Of a DNA stretch of 57,659 nt, positions 24,795 to 34,021 are shown piece after piece; positions within the stretch are counted from its first letter, which is position 1; each line of letters starts with the position of its first letter. Source of the DNA: Phaeospirillum sp. Its GTDB lineage: Bacteria > Pseudomonadota > Alphaproteobacteria > Rhodospirillales > Magnetospirillaceae. The notes below the pieces were generated by a model. It saw nothing but the letters and a program-made list of their open reading frames with translations. It searched no databases and was not told where the DNA came from. Location of the stretch: the NCBI GenBank assembly GCA_030824585.1, contig JAVBXM010000243.1, positions 1 to 57,659 on the forward strand, in the 5' to 3' direction. A program made the position numbers and the translations under genes.

Positions 24795-26804
24795 TCACTG
24801 AAAGCGGTAGACGATGCCGGTCATGCCGGTGAATTCCGGCTGAACGGTAATGGTGGTGGAGGCCAGCTCGGCATAGCGGTCGCCCAGGACCCAGGTCCCG
24901 TCGACGAAGGCCGACAGGCCCGAGGCGAAGCCGTATTCCAGGCGCGACTGCACCACCTCGTAGGGTTTGGTGCGGATGGTCGCGGTATCGTTACCGTACT
25001 TGCGGCCGTTGATCTGGATATTGACCGAGCCGGCCAGGTGGTCGCCGTCGTCAAAGGCGTGCCGCCCGTCGGCGCCGACATTGATGATGTAGTCGGGCAC
25101 GTCGGTGACCTTGGTGGACGGCGCCCGGTCGACCAGCTTGGCCATCACGCGGGTGGCGGCGGCATAGAGGCCGAGCATGTCGTCGCTGTCCCTGATCAGG
25201 TGGGTGCGGCCTTCCAGGTCGATGCCGTCGCGCTGCGATGCCCCCAGGTTCTGGTACACCCCGCCCACCGAACGGATTTCCGAATCCTGGGTGGTGTGCC
25301 ACGCCGTCGCCCGCAGGGTGGTGCCCATGGGCAGGTCCACCTGCATCCCAGCCTCCTGGCTGGTGACCTTCTGCGCCTTCATCCGCAGGTTGGTGCGCAA
25401 TTCGTCGGGGACGTTGGGCATCCGGAACCCGTCGCCGTGGTTGAAGAAGACGTCCAGCCCCGGCAGCGGGGTAACGGTGATTCCGGCCTTGGGGCTGAAG
25501 ACCCCGGTTTCCTGGCTGCCCGAGGAAGCCGGGGCACGCTTGTTGTCGATATCGAACCACGCCTGATCGTAACGGCCGCCCACGGTGAGCTTGACCCAGG
25601 GCAACGGCTTCAGTTGCCCCTGGGTGAACCCCGCCAGCAAGGTGCGGGTATAATCCACGTCGTAGACCCAGGACTGGAAACTCCGGGCGGCGGTATTGGC
25701 CCGGGCGGTGGAGGCGTCGTCATGCCGCAGGTCGCCGCCCATCAGAAGCAGGCCCGGCATGCCGGCCACCTCGCCGCTCCAGCTCCGCTTGACGGTGGTG
25801 CCGCCGACGTTGCGGCGGTCGGCGGTACGCAACTGCCCCGAACCGTACGCGGTGGCGTAGCGGATGAACTCGTTGTTGTAGGCGTAGGCGTTCACCGTCC
25901 AGCCGTCATCCGCGTCGGTGGGCGTCCAGTTGACCACCGCCATGCGCATGCCGCTGAGGCCGCCGTCGGTGGGGTTGACGGCGGCCCGCTCGGACACCGT
26001 ACCGTTGCGGTAGGCGGCGATGGGGAAGTAGTTGGGCGCCCCCCAATCTCCCTCGGAGGCCTGCAGGCGCACCGAAAGGATGCCGCCCTCCAGATCCTTG
26101 GACAGCTTGGCGAAGCCGTTCTGGCGCAGATAGGCGGAATTGTCGTGCCAACCCTCGGTGTGGAACGCCTCGGCCGCCACATAGGGCACCAGGCCGCCGG
26201 GCAAGGCCGCCCCCTCGCGGCTGTAGGACGCCATGCCGCGCTTGGTGGCGAACGAGCCACCCGACAGAGCCAGCATGGGGGTGGCATCGCTGCGCCTGGA
26301 GACCATGTTCACCGCCCCGCCCAAGGCATCCTCGCCGTATTCGGCGCTGAACGGCCCCCGGATCACCTCCACCCGTTCGATCATCTCGGGCAGGATCCAG
26401 TTGAGGTCGGCGGAACCGATATTGCCCACCGTGGACAGCGGCATGCCATCCACCACGCGGGCCAGTTCCCGGCCGTGATTGCCGGAGGAATAGCCGCGCA
26501 TGGCCATGCCCACCGCCAGCCCGCCGGGCTGGAACCGCCCGACGACCATGCCGGCCACCGGACGGAACAGGTCGGTGTAGTGGCTGATCGGGCGGCGCCC
26601 GATCTCCTCGGCGCCCATCACCGTCACCGAGGCCGGCAAGGCTTCCGGCGAGGAGGAGACCATGGACTTGGTGCTGCGGCCAGCCTTGTCCGCCACCACC
26701 ACGGTATCGAGAATCTCCTCCTCCGCCTGGGCTCCGGCCACGGGGGCAAGCAATCCCATCACCGCGAGCGCCATCGCCCGCCGGTCCAATCCGATCATCG
26801 TCAC
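24795..26804 (-). CDS. TonB-dependent outer-membrane receptor
   Basis: The 669-residue protein has a signal peptide ending AGAQA, a TonB-box-like DTVVVADK, and a plug domain containing VMGAEEIGRRPISHYTDLFR, VDGMPLSTVGN, ERVEVIRGPFSAEYGEDALGGAVNMVSRR. The beta-barrel ends with a phenylalanine-containing last strand (GIVYRFQ). The start is GTG at 26804 with an AGGGGA ribosome site. Substrate specificity is not visible; the coupled DUF4198 protein suggests a metal chelate. Confidence 0.9.
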   Translation of the reverse strand: MTMIGLDRRAMALAVMGLLAPVAGAQAEEEILDTVVVADKAGRSTKSMVSSSPEALPASVTVMGAEEIGRRPISHYTDLFRPVAGMVVGRFQPGGLAVGMAMRGYSSGNHGRELARVVDGMPLSTVGNIGSADLNWILPEMIERVEVIRGPFSAEYGEDALGGAVNMVSRRSDATPMLALSGGSFATKRGMASYSREGAALPGGLVPYVAAEAFHTEGWHDNSAYLRQNGFAKLSKDLEGGILSVRLQASEGDWGAPNYFPIAAYRNGTVSERAAVNPTDGGLSGMRMAVVNWTPTDADDGWTVNAYAYNNEFIRYATAYGSGQLRTADRRNVGGTTVKRSWSGEVAGMPGLLLMGGDLRHDDASTARANTAARSFQSWVYDVDYTRTLLAGFTQGQLKPLPWVKLTVGGRYDQAWFDIDNKRAPASSGSQETGVFSPKAGITVTPLPGLDVFFNHGDGFRMPNVPDELRTNLRMKAQKVTSQEAGMQVDLPMGTTLRATAWHTTQDSEIRSVGGVYQNLGASQRDGIDLEGRTHLIRDSDDMLGLYAAATRVMAKLVDRAPSTKVTDVPDYIINVGADGRHAFDDGDHLAGSVNIQINGRKYGNDTATIRTKPYEVVQSRLEYGFASGLSAFVDGTWVLGDRYAELASTTITVQPEFTGMTGIVYRFQ

Positions 26805-27007
26805 CGTCGTCCCCTCTCGCTCCGTCGCCGCTAAAAGTTTATGCGACTCCGTGTAGGTGTGAGGCTAGGTGAATGAGGATTCGAAGGCAACCCTCCAATC
26901 GGGCCACATGTTCCACCCTGGACCTTTGGCGTGAAGCGTCCCGGCCGGAACTTGGGCCCCGTTCCTGCCCGAGTGGTATTGGAGCGGCGAGCGCCAAATC
27001 TGGCGCA

Positions 27008-27070
27008 TGCCGCGATTAGCCGCCGTTGAGGCGGCGGCCAAGTGGCCGGAGGGTCGCGCCCGGCGAGGGG
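27008..27070. repeat. Dispersed GC-rich intergenic repeat, copy 2
   Basis: This block reads ATGCCGCGATTAGCCGCC, then TTGAGGCGGCGGCCAAG, then CGCGCCCGGCGAGG. It matches the block at 54049-54112 along nearly its whole length. Its GCCAAG...CGCCCGGCG core is the reverse complement of the blocks at 14198 and 33931. A GCCGCC...GGCGGC stem can form. Confidence 0.75.
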
Positions 27071-27082
27071 CAATATAAAACG

Positions 27083-27118
27083 GGACCATCGTGCGTCACA
27101 TTTGACGCACGATGGTCC
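27083..27118. promoter_or_regulatory. Perfect 16-base inverted repeat, possible operator
   Basis: Bases 27083-27098 (GGACCATCGTGCGTCA) are exactly complementary to 27103-27118, with a four-base CATT loop. No T-run follows on either strand, so it does not look like an intrinsic terminator. It lies between the TonB receptor gene and the divergent lipoprotein gene, 73 bases before the latter. A regulator-binding site or a stable RNA hairpin in a leader are both possible. Confidence 0.5.
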
Positions 27119-27190
27119 AAGCCACCCCCAAGATTGCCCCACCGGCCGGCTTGGGCCATGATACGCCGGTATCAGATGGGGAGCGGTTCC

Positions 27191-27658
27191 ATGCGCGTTT
27201 GGTTGACGGTGGCGGCGGTGGCGATGCTGGCGGGATGCTCGGGGGCCAGTCCCGACAAGCTGGACCGCCTGCAGAGCGGCAAGTCCACCGTCTCGGAGGC
27301 CATCGCCGTCCTGGGCTCGCCCGACCGCGACGAGACCCTGCCCGACGGTTCGCGCATGCTGACCTACGTGGCGCAACGCTCCGGCACGCGGGCGGTGAAC
27401 TTCATCCCGGTGGCCTCCCACATCTGGGGCGGCTGGGACGTGAAAAGCGGCGAGGCCGGCCTGATGTTCGGCCCCGACGGCAAGCTGCGCTTCCATTCCT
27501 GGTCGAGCGACAGCACCAAGCAGATGCGCAACATCGGCCAGGCCGTCTCGCCCTATACGCCCAAGCCCGCCGAGCCCCAGGATGCCGAAAAGCAAGACCC
27601 CCCGCCCGTTTCCGGGCAGGGGGCCGAAAATTCCGGTCAGCCGGGTCCGGCCAACTAG
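27191..27658 (+). CDS. Small SmpA/OmlA-like lipoprotein
   Basis: The 155-residue protein starts [16 protein letters not shown], a lipoprotein signal with lipobox LAGC. The next part, [24 protein letters not shown] followed by [15 protein letters not shown], follows the pattern of SmpA/OmlA (BamE-like) domains in which a short helix pair precedes a PD turn. The C-terminal 30 residues are Pro/Gln-rich and probably disordered. A GGGGAG ribosome site lies ten bases before ATG 27191. Its stop overlaps the convergent pckG stop, and its 3' coding part contains the pckG terminator hairpin. Confidence 0.7.
   Translation: MRVWLTVAAVAMLAGCSGASPDKLDRLQSGKSTVSEAIAVLGSPDRDETLPDGSRMLTYVAQRSGTRAVNFIPVASHIWGGWDVKSGEAGLMFGPDGKLRFHSWSSDSTKQMRNIGQAVSPYTPKPAEPQDAEKQDPPPVSGQGAENSGQPGPAN
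27585..27623 (-). terminator. Rho-independent terminator for pckG, inside the convergent gene
   Basis: On the minus strand the sequence just past the pckG stop gives a CCCCC-T-GCCCG stem, a GAAA tetraloop and a CGGGC-GGGGG return arm, followed by TCTTGCTTTT. This is a strong intrinsic terminator. It lies entirely inside the coding region of the lipoprotein gene on the plus strand. Confidence 0.75.
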
Positions 27659-29502
27659 ATTTCCTCGCTGGCCATCTCCCACACGGCGGGAGCGCGCCAC
27701 AGGCGCGACTTCAGCAGCTCGCGCTCGAACAGCATCTCCTTCGGCACGCGGTCGAAGAACTTATCGAACAGTTCCTCCTGGCTGCGGGCGTCGGCGACAC
27801 CGGCCTCGCGGTCGATGCGCATCAGTTCCTTGAACTTGTCGCGCGGATAGTCGAGGCCGCTCCACTCCAGGTCCTCGTACTTGGGAACCAGGCCGATGGG
27901 GCTTTCCACGGCGCGGGCCCGGCCCTGGACGCGGTCGACGATCCACTTCAGGACGCGCATGTTCTGGCCGTAGCCCGGCCACATGAACTTGTTGTTGTCG
28001 TCACGGCGGAACCAGTTCACGCGGAAGATCGGCGGCGGGTTCTTCACGGCGCGGCCCATGTTGAGCCAGTGGTTGAAGTAGTCGGCCATGTTGTAGCCGC
28101 AGAACGGCAGCATGGCGAAGGGATCGCGGCGGATGGCGGCCTGGCCGACGGCGGCGGCGGTGGCCTCCGAGCCCATGGTGGCGCCCAGGTAGACGCCGTG
28201 GGCCCAGTTGAAGGCCTGGGTGACCAGCGGGGCGTTCTTGGACAGGCGGCCACCGACGATGAAGGCCGAGATCGGCACGCCGGCCGGATTCTCCCAATCG
28301 GGATCGACGCTGGGGCACTGGGCGACCGGCGCGGTGAAGCGGGCGTTGGGATGGGCGGCCGGGTCCTTGGATTCGGGCGTCCAGTCGTTGCCCTTCCAGT
28401 CGACCAGATGAGCCGGCGCGGTATCGGTCAGGCCTTCCCACCACACATCGCCGTCATCGGTCATGGCGACGTTGGTGAAGATGGAGTTGCTGGCGCAGGC
28501 GGCGATGGCGCTGGGATTGGTGGTCGCGCCGGTGCCCGGGGCCACGCCGAAGAAGCCGGCTTCCGGGTTGATGGCGTAGAAGCGGCCATCGGGGCCGGGC
28601 TTGATCCAGGCGATGTCGTCGCCGACGGTGAAGATCTTCCAGCCCTCGAAGCCCTTGGGCGGCACCAGCATGGCGAAGTTGGTCTTGCCGCAGGCCGACG
28701 GGAAGGCGGCGGCCACGTAGGTCTTCTCGCCCGAGGGGCTTTCCACGCCGACGATCAGCATGTGCTCGGCCAGCCAGCCCTCGTCGCGGGCCATGGCCGA
28801 GGCGATGCGCAGCGCGAAACACTTCTTGCCCAGCAGCGCGTTGCCGCCGTAGCCCGAGCCGAACGACCAGATCTGACGGTCCTCGGGGAAGTGGGCGATG
28901 GTGATGTTCTCGGGATTGCACGGCCAGGCGACGTCCTTCTCGCCCTCGGCCAGGGGCTTGCCCACCGAGTGCAGGCACTCGACGTAGTCGCCGTCGCTGC
29001 CCAGGATGTCCAGCACCGGCTGGCCCATGCGGGTCATGATGCGCATGTTGGCGGCGGCATAGGCCGAATCGGTGATCTGCACGCCGATATGGGCGATGTT
29101 CGAGCCCAGCGGACCCATGGAGAACGGCACCACGTACATGGTGCGGCCCTTCATGCAGCCGTCATACAGCTTGGTCATGCGGGCCTTCATCTCGCGCGGC
29201 TCGACCCAGTTGTTGGTGGGGCCGGCGTCGTTCTTGTTGTGCGAGCAGATGAAGGTGCGGTCCTCGACCCGCGCCACGTCGCGGGGGTCGGAGCGGCAGA
29301 GGTAGGAGCCGGGGCGCTTGGCCGGGTTCAGCTTGATCATGGTGCCGCCGGCAACCATCATCTCGCACAGCGCATCGTATTCCTTCTGGGAACCGTCGCA
29401 GATGTGGATGCCGGAGGGACGGCACAACCGCGCCATCTCGTCGATCCACGCCAGCAATTTGGCGTTCATGGTGGTTCCGCCAGGAATACCGCTCTTGGTC
29501 AT
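27655..29502 (-). CDS. pckG: Phosphoenolpyruvate carboxykinase (GTP)
   Basis: The 615-residue protein is the GTP-dependent type by length and sequence. It has [10 protein letters not shown] near the N-terminus, the phosphate-binding loop [20 protein letters not shown] for Mn2+ and nucleotide contacts, and [20 protein letters not shown] (guanine and substrate contacts). It converts oxaloacetate and GTP to PEP, CO2 and GDP in cytoplasmic gluconeogenesis. The start is ATG 29502; an ATG at 29508 is equally near to a GGAGTAGG ribosome site. A terminator follows within the convergent neighbour. Confidence 0.95.
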   Translation of the reverse strand: MTKSGIPGGTTMNAKLLAWIDEMARLCRPSGIHICDGSQKEYDALCEMMVAGGTMIKLNPAKRPGSYLCRSDPRDVARVEDRTFICSHNKNDAGPTNNWVEPREMKARMTKLYDGCMKGRTMYVVPFSMGPLGSNIAHIGVQITDSAYAAANMRIMTRMGQPVLDILGSDGDYVECLHSVGKPLAEGEKDVAWPCNPENITIAHFPEDRQIWSFGSGYGGNALLGKKCFALRIASAMARDEGWLAEHMLIVGVESPSGEKTYVAAAFPSACGKTNFAMLVPPKGFEGWKIFTVGDDIAWIKPGPDGRFYAINPEAGFFGVAPGTGATTNPSAIAACASNSIFTNVAMTDDGDVWWEGLTDTAPAHLVDWKGNDWTPESKDPAAHPNARFTAPVAQCPSVDPDWENPAGVPISAFIVGGRLSKNAPLVTQAFNWAHGVYLGATMGSEATAAAVGQAAIRRDPFAMLPFCGYNMADYFNHWLNMGRAVKNPPPIFRVNWFRRDDNNKFMWPGYGQNMRVLKWIVDRVQGRARAVESPIGLVPKYEDLEWSGLDYPRDKFKELMRIDREAGVADARSQEELFDKFFDRVPKEMLFERELLKSRLWRAPAVWEMASEEI

Positions 29503-29752
29503 TTCCATCCTACTCCGTTGAAGGCCGGAGGACCCGATCCTCCCGCCGCCCAGGGGACGATACCCCCGATCGATCGGGCCTTCCTTGGACCGGCCGCCGG
29601 CCAGGCGCTTTTTTGAGGATTGCGCCGCCGCCGCGAAAGAGGACGCGAAGATAGCCGCCCGACGCCCGGCGAGCAATGCTCTTGGTGGGAAAAATTCACC
29701 CATTCTTAAGAATGACGGTTCAAAAGCGATCCAGCCCAGGGCCTTTTGCGCA

Positions 29753-30499
29753 TCAGTTAGATTGGCTCTCCAGCAGGGTTTGGAGGCAGGCGAGCGGTGA
29801 ACGCGCTTCGTCGGGCGCCTGGTCGAGAGGCACGCGGAGCACCACCTCGCCGGCTTCCAGGTCGCATCCGTCGGGATCGATTCCGGCCAGCCGCCAGCCG
29901 CGTTCCGGCTCGCCGCCGGCCCGGGCCGCCAGGGCGGCCACCAGATTGGGATGGCCGCCGTTGATCTCGGCCAGGGCGGTTTCCTCGACCTCCGCCATGA
30001 AGGCCGCCTCGCGGGGCGGCACCAGCGGCGCGTCGCACCACACGGCGCGACCGAAGCCGCCGACGAAATGAGCCCGCTCCACCGTCATGCGCCAGATGGC
30101 GAAATCTCCGAACCCGGCATAGAGCGCCGCGCCGGGATGCCGCGCCAGGAAACGGCGGCGCAGCCGGGGGTCGCCGTCCTCCGCCACCACGCCGGTCAGG
30201 GTGACGCGCGGCCCGGTCTGGGGATTGGCAAGGCCGTCGGTGCCGTCGAGCAACAGCGCCGCCCGCCCGTCGGCCAGCAGGTTGCGGGTGTGGTCGGCCA
30301 GCCGCGACAGCAGCAGGATGGGCGACAGGTCATGGTCGAGGGCCAGGGTGACCAGCGAGACATAGGGGCGGCCGTCACCACCCTCGGCCAGGCTGGTGGC
30401 CAGCGCCGCCTTGCGGACCGCCCGCGCCACCCGGCGCAACGCCGCGCGGTTGCTGGCGGGCAAGGTGTCGGCCGGGGCCGTTTCGGGCTTTTCGTTCAT
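29753..30499 (-). CDS. HugZ-like, pyridoxamine 5'-phosphate oxidase-related FMN-binding protein
   Basis: The 248-residue protein has the split-barrel pattern of HugZ/PPOX-related proteins: [59 protein letters not shown] and an RFLARHP...[26 protein letters not shown] segment. A C-terminal DUF2470-like helical part follows. Related proteins bind FMN or haem and some take part in haem breakdown. ATG 30499 follows GGGGAAA. It is divergent from the copper chaperone gene. Confidence 0.7.
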   Translation of the reverse strand: MNEKPETAPADTLPASNRAALRRVARAVRKAALATSLAEGGDGRPYVSLVTLALDHDLSPILLLSRLADHTRNLLADGRAALLLDGTDGLANPQTGPRVTLTGVVAEDGDPRLRRRFLARHPGAALYAGFGDFAIWRMTVERAHFVGGFGRAVWCDAPLVPPREAAFMAEVEETALAEINGGHPNLVAALAARAGGEPERGWRLAGIDPDGCDLEAGEVVLRVPLDQAPDEARSPLACLQTLLESQSN

Positions 30500-30564
30500 T
30501 GCTTTCCCCGCTTCCCCGGAGTTCAATGGCGCCGTCCCGCGCCCCATCTTGGAGATCATCGCAG

Positions 30565-31167
30565 ATGAAGACCGTTCTGGGAATTGCCCTCGCCCTGACC
30601 CTCGGCTGGGGCCATCCGGCCGCCGCCGCCGAGCCTTCGGTCCGCGCGACGGAGGCCTGGGCGCGGGCCACCGGCCCCGATACGCCGGCGGGCATGGCCT
30701 TCATCACCCTGACCAACACCGGGACCGAGGCCGACCGGCTGGTCTCCGCCACCTCCCCGGCCGCCGCCAAGGTGGAGTTCCACCGCCATGTCCACGCCGA
30801 CGGGACCATGAAGATGCAGCGGCAGGATGCCGTCGACCTGCCGCCCGGCACGGCCGTCCGCTTCAGCCCCGGCGGCCTGCACGTCATGCTCGACGGCCTC
30901 AAGGCCCGCCTGACCGCCGGGCAGGCCATCCCGCTGACGCTGACCTTCGCCAAATCGGCGCCGCTCACCGTGCCGGTGGCGGTGATCGCCCAGGGAGCGC
31001 CGCCGCCCGGCGCCACTCCGCCGTCCTCGGCCCCCATGCCGGACCACGATCCCTCCATGCACGACCAGCACATGCAGGACCCGGCCCATCGCGCCATGCA
31101 TGAGGAGCATATGAAGGACCCCGATCACCGCGCCATGCACGAGCGGATGCACGGCACGGCAAAATAG
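30565..31167 (+). CDS. PCu(A)C-type periplasmic copper chaperone with His/Met-rich tail
   Basis: The 200-residue protein has a signal peptide (MKTVLGIALALTLGWGHPAAAA) and a PCu(A)C domain with the copper motif: EFHRHVHADGTMKM and FSPGGLHVML, giving His and Met ligands. PCu(A)C delivers Cu(I) to cytochrome c oxidase in the periplasm. After about residue 145 a tail rich in His, Met and Asp follows, with near-repeats MQDPAHRAMHEEH and MKDPDHRAMHER. The tail may bind extra copper. ATG 30565 has GGAG ten bases upstream. Confidence 0.85.
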   Translation: MKTVLGIALALTLGWGHPAAAAEPSVRATEAWARATGPDTPAGMAFITLTNTGTEADRLVSATSPAAAKVEFHRHVHADGTMKMQRQDAVDLPPGTAVRFSPGGLHVMLDGLKARLTAGQAIPLTLTFAKSAPLTVPVAVIAQGAPPPGATPPSSAPMPDHDPSMHDQHMQDPAHRAMHEEHMKDPDHRAMHERMHGTAK

Positions 31168-31252
31168 ACGCATACCGGGACTCCACCCGATTGCGAAATC
31201 CCGCCGACCAAGGGTATTATCTTTTCCTTAACCCTTTGGCGGAGCGGAATCC

Positions 31253-31729
31253 GTGTCCATTGGCGCCATTACCGGCTCGGGCAGCACGTCCAACCTGATC
31301 GATGCGATCAAGGCATTGCGTGCGGGCAACGTGGCGGCGACCCAATCGGTCAGCAACCGCTTCGACCCGCGGGACAATAGCCAGGTCGAGGAACAGTCCT
31401 CCGCCCAGCAGCAGCAGGCTGCCGAGGCGAAGGCCGAATCGCAGCAGCAGCAGCCGCGCTTCGACGCCCAGCGCGAGCAGACCGGCGACACCGCGTCGCG
31501 CCAATCCTCCACCTTCCTGACCCAGGCCCTGGCCCAGGAACAGGATGCCTCCACCTCGGAAAGCGCGCCCACGCCGACGGCCGGCAGCGCCGCCTACGCC
31601 AACAGCGCCTATTCCGACGCCGCCAGCCGCGCCTCGGCCCTGTCGGGCCGTTCCCGCGAGGTGGAGTTCGAGGTCCTGTCGCCCAACCCCTCGGCTTCGT
31701 CCGGGCGCGGCGTCGACCTGAGCGTATAG
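31253..31729 (+). CDS. Hypothetical Gln/Ala/Ser-rich protein
   Basis: This 158-residue protein is not recognised. It starts with GTG at 31253 after a GGAG ribosome site. An N-terminal 35 residues (SIGAITGSGSTSNLIDAIKALRAG) may form a helix. The middle is rich in Gln, Glu and Ala (QVEEQSSAQQQQ and ESQQQQPRF), and the end in Ser and Ala. No signal peptide or membrane segment is evident. Composition suggests an intrinsically disordered or coiled protein. Codon use looks like its neighbours. Confidence 0.5.
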   Translation: MSIGAITGSGSTSNLIDAIKALRAGNVAATQSVSNRFDPRDNSQVEEQSSAQQQQAAEAKAESQQQQPRFDAQREQTGDTASRQSSTFLTQALAQEQDASTSESAPTPTAGSAAYANSAYSDAASRASALSGRSREVEFEVLSPNPSASSGRGVDLSV

Positions 31730-31997
31730 GCCTTCAGCACTAATCTTTAGCTTCGATCTGGTGACGGCCTGTGACCGTCGCCATATGAAACCAACGGAAA
31801 CACCCCGTCGGAACGCTTTCGGACACCCCGGAGCGGAAGGGACGGAGCGCCCCGGTTGTGCGAATAGCCAAGACATATACACAGTAAATTAAAATCTTAT
31901 ACTCACCCAAATAAATATAGGTTTCGGGTTTCCGATAGTTCTCGAGTTTCGGGTTGCTTGCCTTACCAATTCCGACTATGCACGGGGAAGGGTAGCC
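31730..31997. promoter_or_regulatory. Relatively AT-rich leader region upstream of the XRE regulator gene
   Basis: This 268-base gap holds no supported gene. The stretch about 31878-31920 is strikingly AT-rich (ACACAGTAAATTAAAATCTT, then CAAATAAATATAGG) for this genome, as expected of a promoter. Two copies of GTTTCGGGTT lie at 31921-31930 and 31946-31955, 25 bases apart, possibly binding sites for the regulator itself. Confidence 0.4.
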
Positions 31998-32441
31998 ATG
32001 CCTGATACAGCGAAGCAACCGCAACTTCAAAGCGGTTTAGTCAGAGACCAACTGAACACCATGCCCATAAAGCCCGCCCGTCCCATGAACCGCGCCAACG
32101 ATACGGACAAGCACGTGGGCAGCCGCATTCGCGAGCGACGCATCATGCTTGGCCTGTCCCAGCAGCAGATGGCCGACCTGATCGGCGTCACCTACCAGCA
32201 GGCCCACAAATACGAGCGCGGCATCAACCGCATCTCGGCCGGCCGGCTGTTCGAGATCGCCCAGGTGCTGGGGGTTCCGGTCGGCTTCTTCTATGAGGGA
32301 TTGGAGAACCGGCGCGGCAGCGATCTGAATGCCCGCCAGCGCATGTGCCTGGAACTGGCCCGCAACTTCACGTCCATCACCAACGAACGCCACCAGGAAG
32401 CCCTGTCACAGCTTGCCCGGGCCCTGGCCGCCGAGGACTGA
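31998..32441 (+). CDS. XRE-family helix-turn-helix transcriptional regulator
   Basis: The 147-residue protein has a Cro/CI-type HTH at about residues 41-95: VGSRIRERRIMLGLSQQQMADLIGVTYQQAHKYERGINRISAGRL in pieces, with the SQQQMADLIG helix and TYQQAHKYE recognition helix. The C-terminal 40 residues are helical. This form is common in alphaproteobacteria. A second in-frame start at 32061 is possible. The gene ends 36 bases inside the convergent queG gene. Its targets are unknown; upstream GTTTCGGGTT repeats may be autoregulatory sites. Confidence 0.85.
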   Translation: MPDTAKQPQLQSGLVRDQLNTMPIKPARPMNRANDTDKHVGSRIRERRIMLGLSQQQMADLIGVTYQQAHKYERGINRISAGRLFEIAQVLGVPVGFFYEGLENRRGSDLNARQRMCLELARNFTSITNERHQEALSQLARALAAED

Positions 32442-33461
32442 GACGGCCCATTTTGCCGCATCGCGGATCAGCGGCGACGGATCATCCCGCCGCCGCTCCG
32501 CCTCGGCCAGAAGATCGACCTGCCCGCCATTGGCGGCGGCGATCAGCACCCCCGCCACGAACCGTTCGTAACCCGCCCGCTTGACCGGCGAGGCGGTGAA
32601 GACCTCGCGGAATCCCGCCTCGTCCAGGCGGACCAGATCGGCCAGCCGGGGCGCGGTCAGTTCCACCCGCGGCAGGAAGTCGGGCTCGCGGGTCGGCGGC
32701 GCGAACTTGTCCCACGGACACGCCGCCATGCAGTCGTCGCAGCCATACAGGCGGTTGCCCAGGCCCGGCCGCAAATCCTCGGGAACCGGGCTCTTGCTCT
32801 CGATGGTCAGGTACGAGATACAGCGTCTGGCGTCGATGCGCCCCTCGCCGTCCAGCGCCCGCGTGGGGCAGGCCTCGACGCAGGCCCGGCACGAGCCGCA
32901 ATGATCGGCCTCGGGCGGGTCGGGCTCGATCTCCAAGGTGGTGAAGACCTCCGCCAGGAACAACCACGAGCCGAAGCGGCGCGACACGATGTTGGTGTGC
33001 CGCCCCCGCCAGCCCAGCCCGGCCCGCGCCGCCAGGGGCTTTTCCATCACCGGGGCGGTGTCGACGAAGACCTTCAACCCGCAGCCCCAGGTTTCGGCCA
33101 TCCAGCGGCCCAGCGCCTTGAGGCGCCGCTTGACCAGATCATGGTAGTCGCGATTGCGGGCATAGACGCTGATGTTGCCGCGTTCGGGCATGCGGGTGAG
33201 CTTCAGGGGATCGCCGGCCGGGGCGTAATTGGTGCCCAGCACGATCACCGAGCGGGCCTCGGGCCACAGGACCTGGGGGTCGGCACGGCGGGCGGCCGTC
33301 TCGGCCATCCATTCCATGTCGCCATGGCGTCCCTCGGCCACATAGGCGTCCAGGCTGGCCTTCCACTCGGGCAAGCCCTCGGCGCGGGCGAAGCCCACGT
33401 CGGAAAAGCCGAGGTCCAGCGCCTTGGCCCGGATAGCGGCCTTGATGTCCGCCCCGTTCAT
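32406..33461 (-). CDS. queG: Epoxyqueuosine reductase
   Basis: The 351-residue protein has the N-terminal cobalamin-binding part ([50 protein letters not shown]) and then two [4Fe-4S] clusters: [12 protein letters not shown] and [12 protein letters not shown]. QueG reduces epoxyqueuosine in tRNA to queuosine, the last step of the pathway, using cobalamin. A helical HEAT-like tail ends the protein. Its ATG overlaps the stop of queF by ATGA, forming a queuosine operon. The 3' end overlaps the convergent regulator gene. Confidence 0.9.
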   Translation of the reverse strand: MNGADIKAAIRAKALDLGFSDVGFARAEGLPEWKASLDAYVAEGRHGDMEWMAETAARRADPQVLWPEARSVIVLGTNYAPAGDPLKLTRMPERGNISVYARNRDYHDLVKRRLKALGRWMAETWGCGLKVFVDTAPVMEKPLAARAGLGWRGRHTNIVSRRFGSWLFLAEVFTTLEIEPDPPEADHCGSCRACVEACPTRALDGEGRIDARRCISYLTIESKSPVPEDLRPGLGNRLYGCDDCMAACPWDKFAPPTREPDFLPRVELTAPRLADLVRLDEAGFREVFTASPVKRAGYERFVAGVLIAAANGGQVDLLAEAERRRDDPSPLIRDAAKWAVSVLGGQGPGKL

Positions 33462-33919
33462 CCCCGGCCGCGATAGCCGGCGACGCCCTGGTCGGGCAGC
33501 CACAGCCCGTCCGGGGCCGGACCGGTCTGCCAGAACACGTCGATGGGGATGCCGCCGCGCGGATACCAATAGCCACCGATGCGCAGCCACTTCGGCTGGC
33601 AGGCCGCCACCAGCCGCTTGGCGATGGCGACGGTGCAATCCTCGTGGAAGGCACCGTGATTGCGGAAGCTCCCCAGGAACAGCTTCAGCGACTTGCTTTC
33701 CACCAGCGCGCCCTCGGGGGCGTAGTCGATGACCAGTTGGGCGAAGTCGGGCTGGCCGGTGATGGGGCACAGCGAGGTGAATTCCGGCGCGGTGAAGCGC
33801 ACCAGATACAGGGTGCCGGGATGGGGATTGGCCACCGTCTCCAGCACCGCCCGCTCGGGGCTGGCCGGCAAGGCGGTGGATTGGCCGAGTTGGGTGAGGT
33901 GCTCGGTTCCCACGCTCAT
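33458..33919 (-). CDS. queF: 7-cyano-7-deazaguanine reductase (preQ0 reductase)
   Basis: The 153-residue protein is a type I (short) QueF. It shows the catalytic Cys51 in [13 protein letters not shown] with Asp58, and the E74-S-K-S-LKL NADPH motif, followed by [13 protein letters not shown]. QueF reduces preQ0 to preQ1 with NADPH in queuosine synthesis. It sits immediately before queG and the two are coupled by a four-base overlap, so the two reductases of the pathway are made together. Confidence 0.92.
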   Translation of the reverse strand: MSVGTEHLTQLGQSTALPASPERAVLETVANPHPGTLYLVRFTAPEFTSLCPITGQPDFAQLVIDYAPEGALVESKSLKLFLGSFRNHGAFHEDCTVAIAKRLVAACQPKWLRIGGYWYPRGGIPIDVFWQTGPAPDGLWLPDQGVAGYRGRG

Positions 33920-33930
33920 TTTGCTTGCCC

Positions 33931-33968
33931 CTCAAGCGCCGGGCGGGCGCCTCCGCGCCCTTGGCTCC
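33931..33968. repeat. Dispersed CGCCGGGCGGGCGC-type intergenic repeat, copy 3
   Basis: This block upstream of queF reads from CTCAAGCGCCGGGCGGGC to GCGCCCTTGGCTCC and matches the block at 14198-14234 except for a few bases. The sequence to 34019 continues with GC-rich CGCTC-type repeats up to the hldE stop. Confidence 0.7.
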
Positions 33969-34021
33969 TCCGCTGCGCTCCGGGTCGCTCAACGCTCCCG
34001 CGCTCGCTTCGCTCGCTCATC

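Larger units (their letters stand above)
26805..27190. other. Intergenic region upstream of TonB receptor and lipoprotein, with repeats
   Basis: No gene is supported in this 386-base gap between divergent genes. It holds a GCGCCA-AATC-TGGCGC hairpin (26991-27006), a copy of a dispersed repeat (about 27008-27070) and a long perfect palindrome (27083-27118). Promoters for both flanking genes must lie here. I looked for a cobalamin or other metabolite riboswitch in front of the TonB receptor and did not recognise one. Confidence 0.5.

Noticed and set aside
25038-26834. Plus-strand open frame opposite the TonB receptor
   Set aside because: Antisense to a clear receptor, with a repetitive Gly/His-rich product and no domain.
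26805-27000. Cobalamin or other metabolite riboswitch before the TonB receptor
   Set aside because: Core conserved elements of known classes could not be found, only short hairpins.
27112-29616. Long plus-strand open frame of 834 codons opposite pckG
   Set aside because: It is antisense to a clear pckG and its translation is low-complexity His/Gly/Ala-rich with no motif, as expected from GC-rich codon shadowing.
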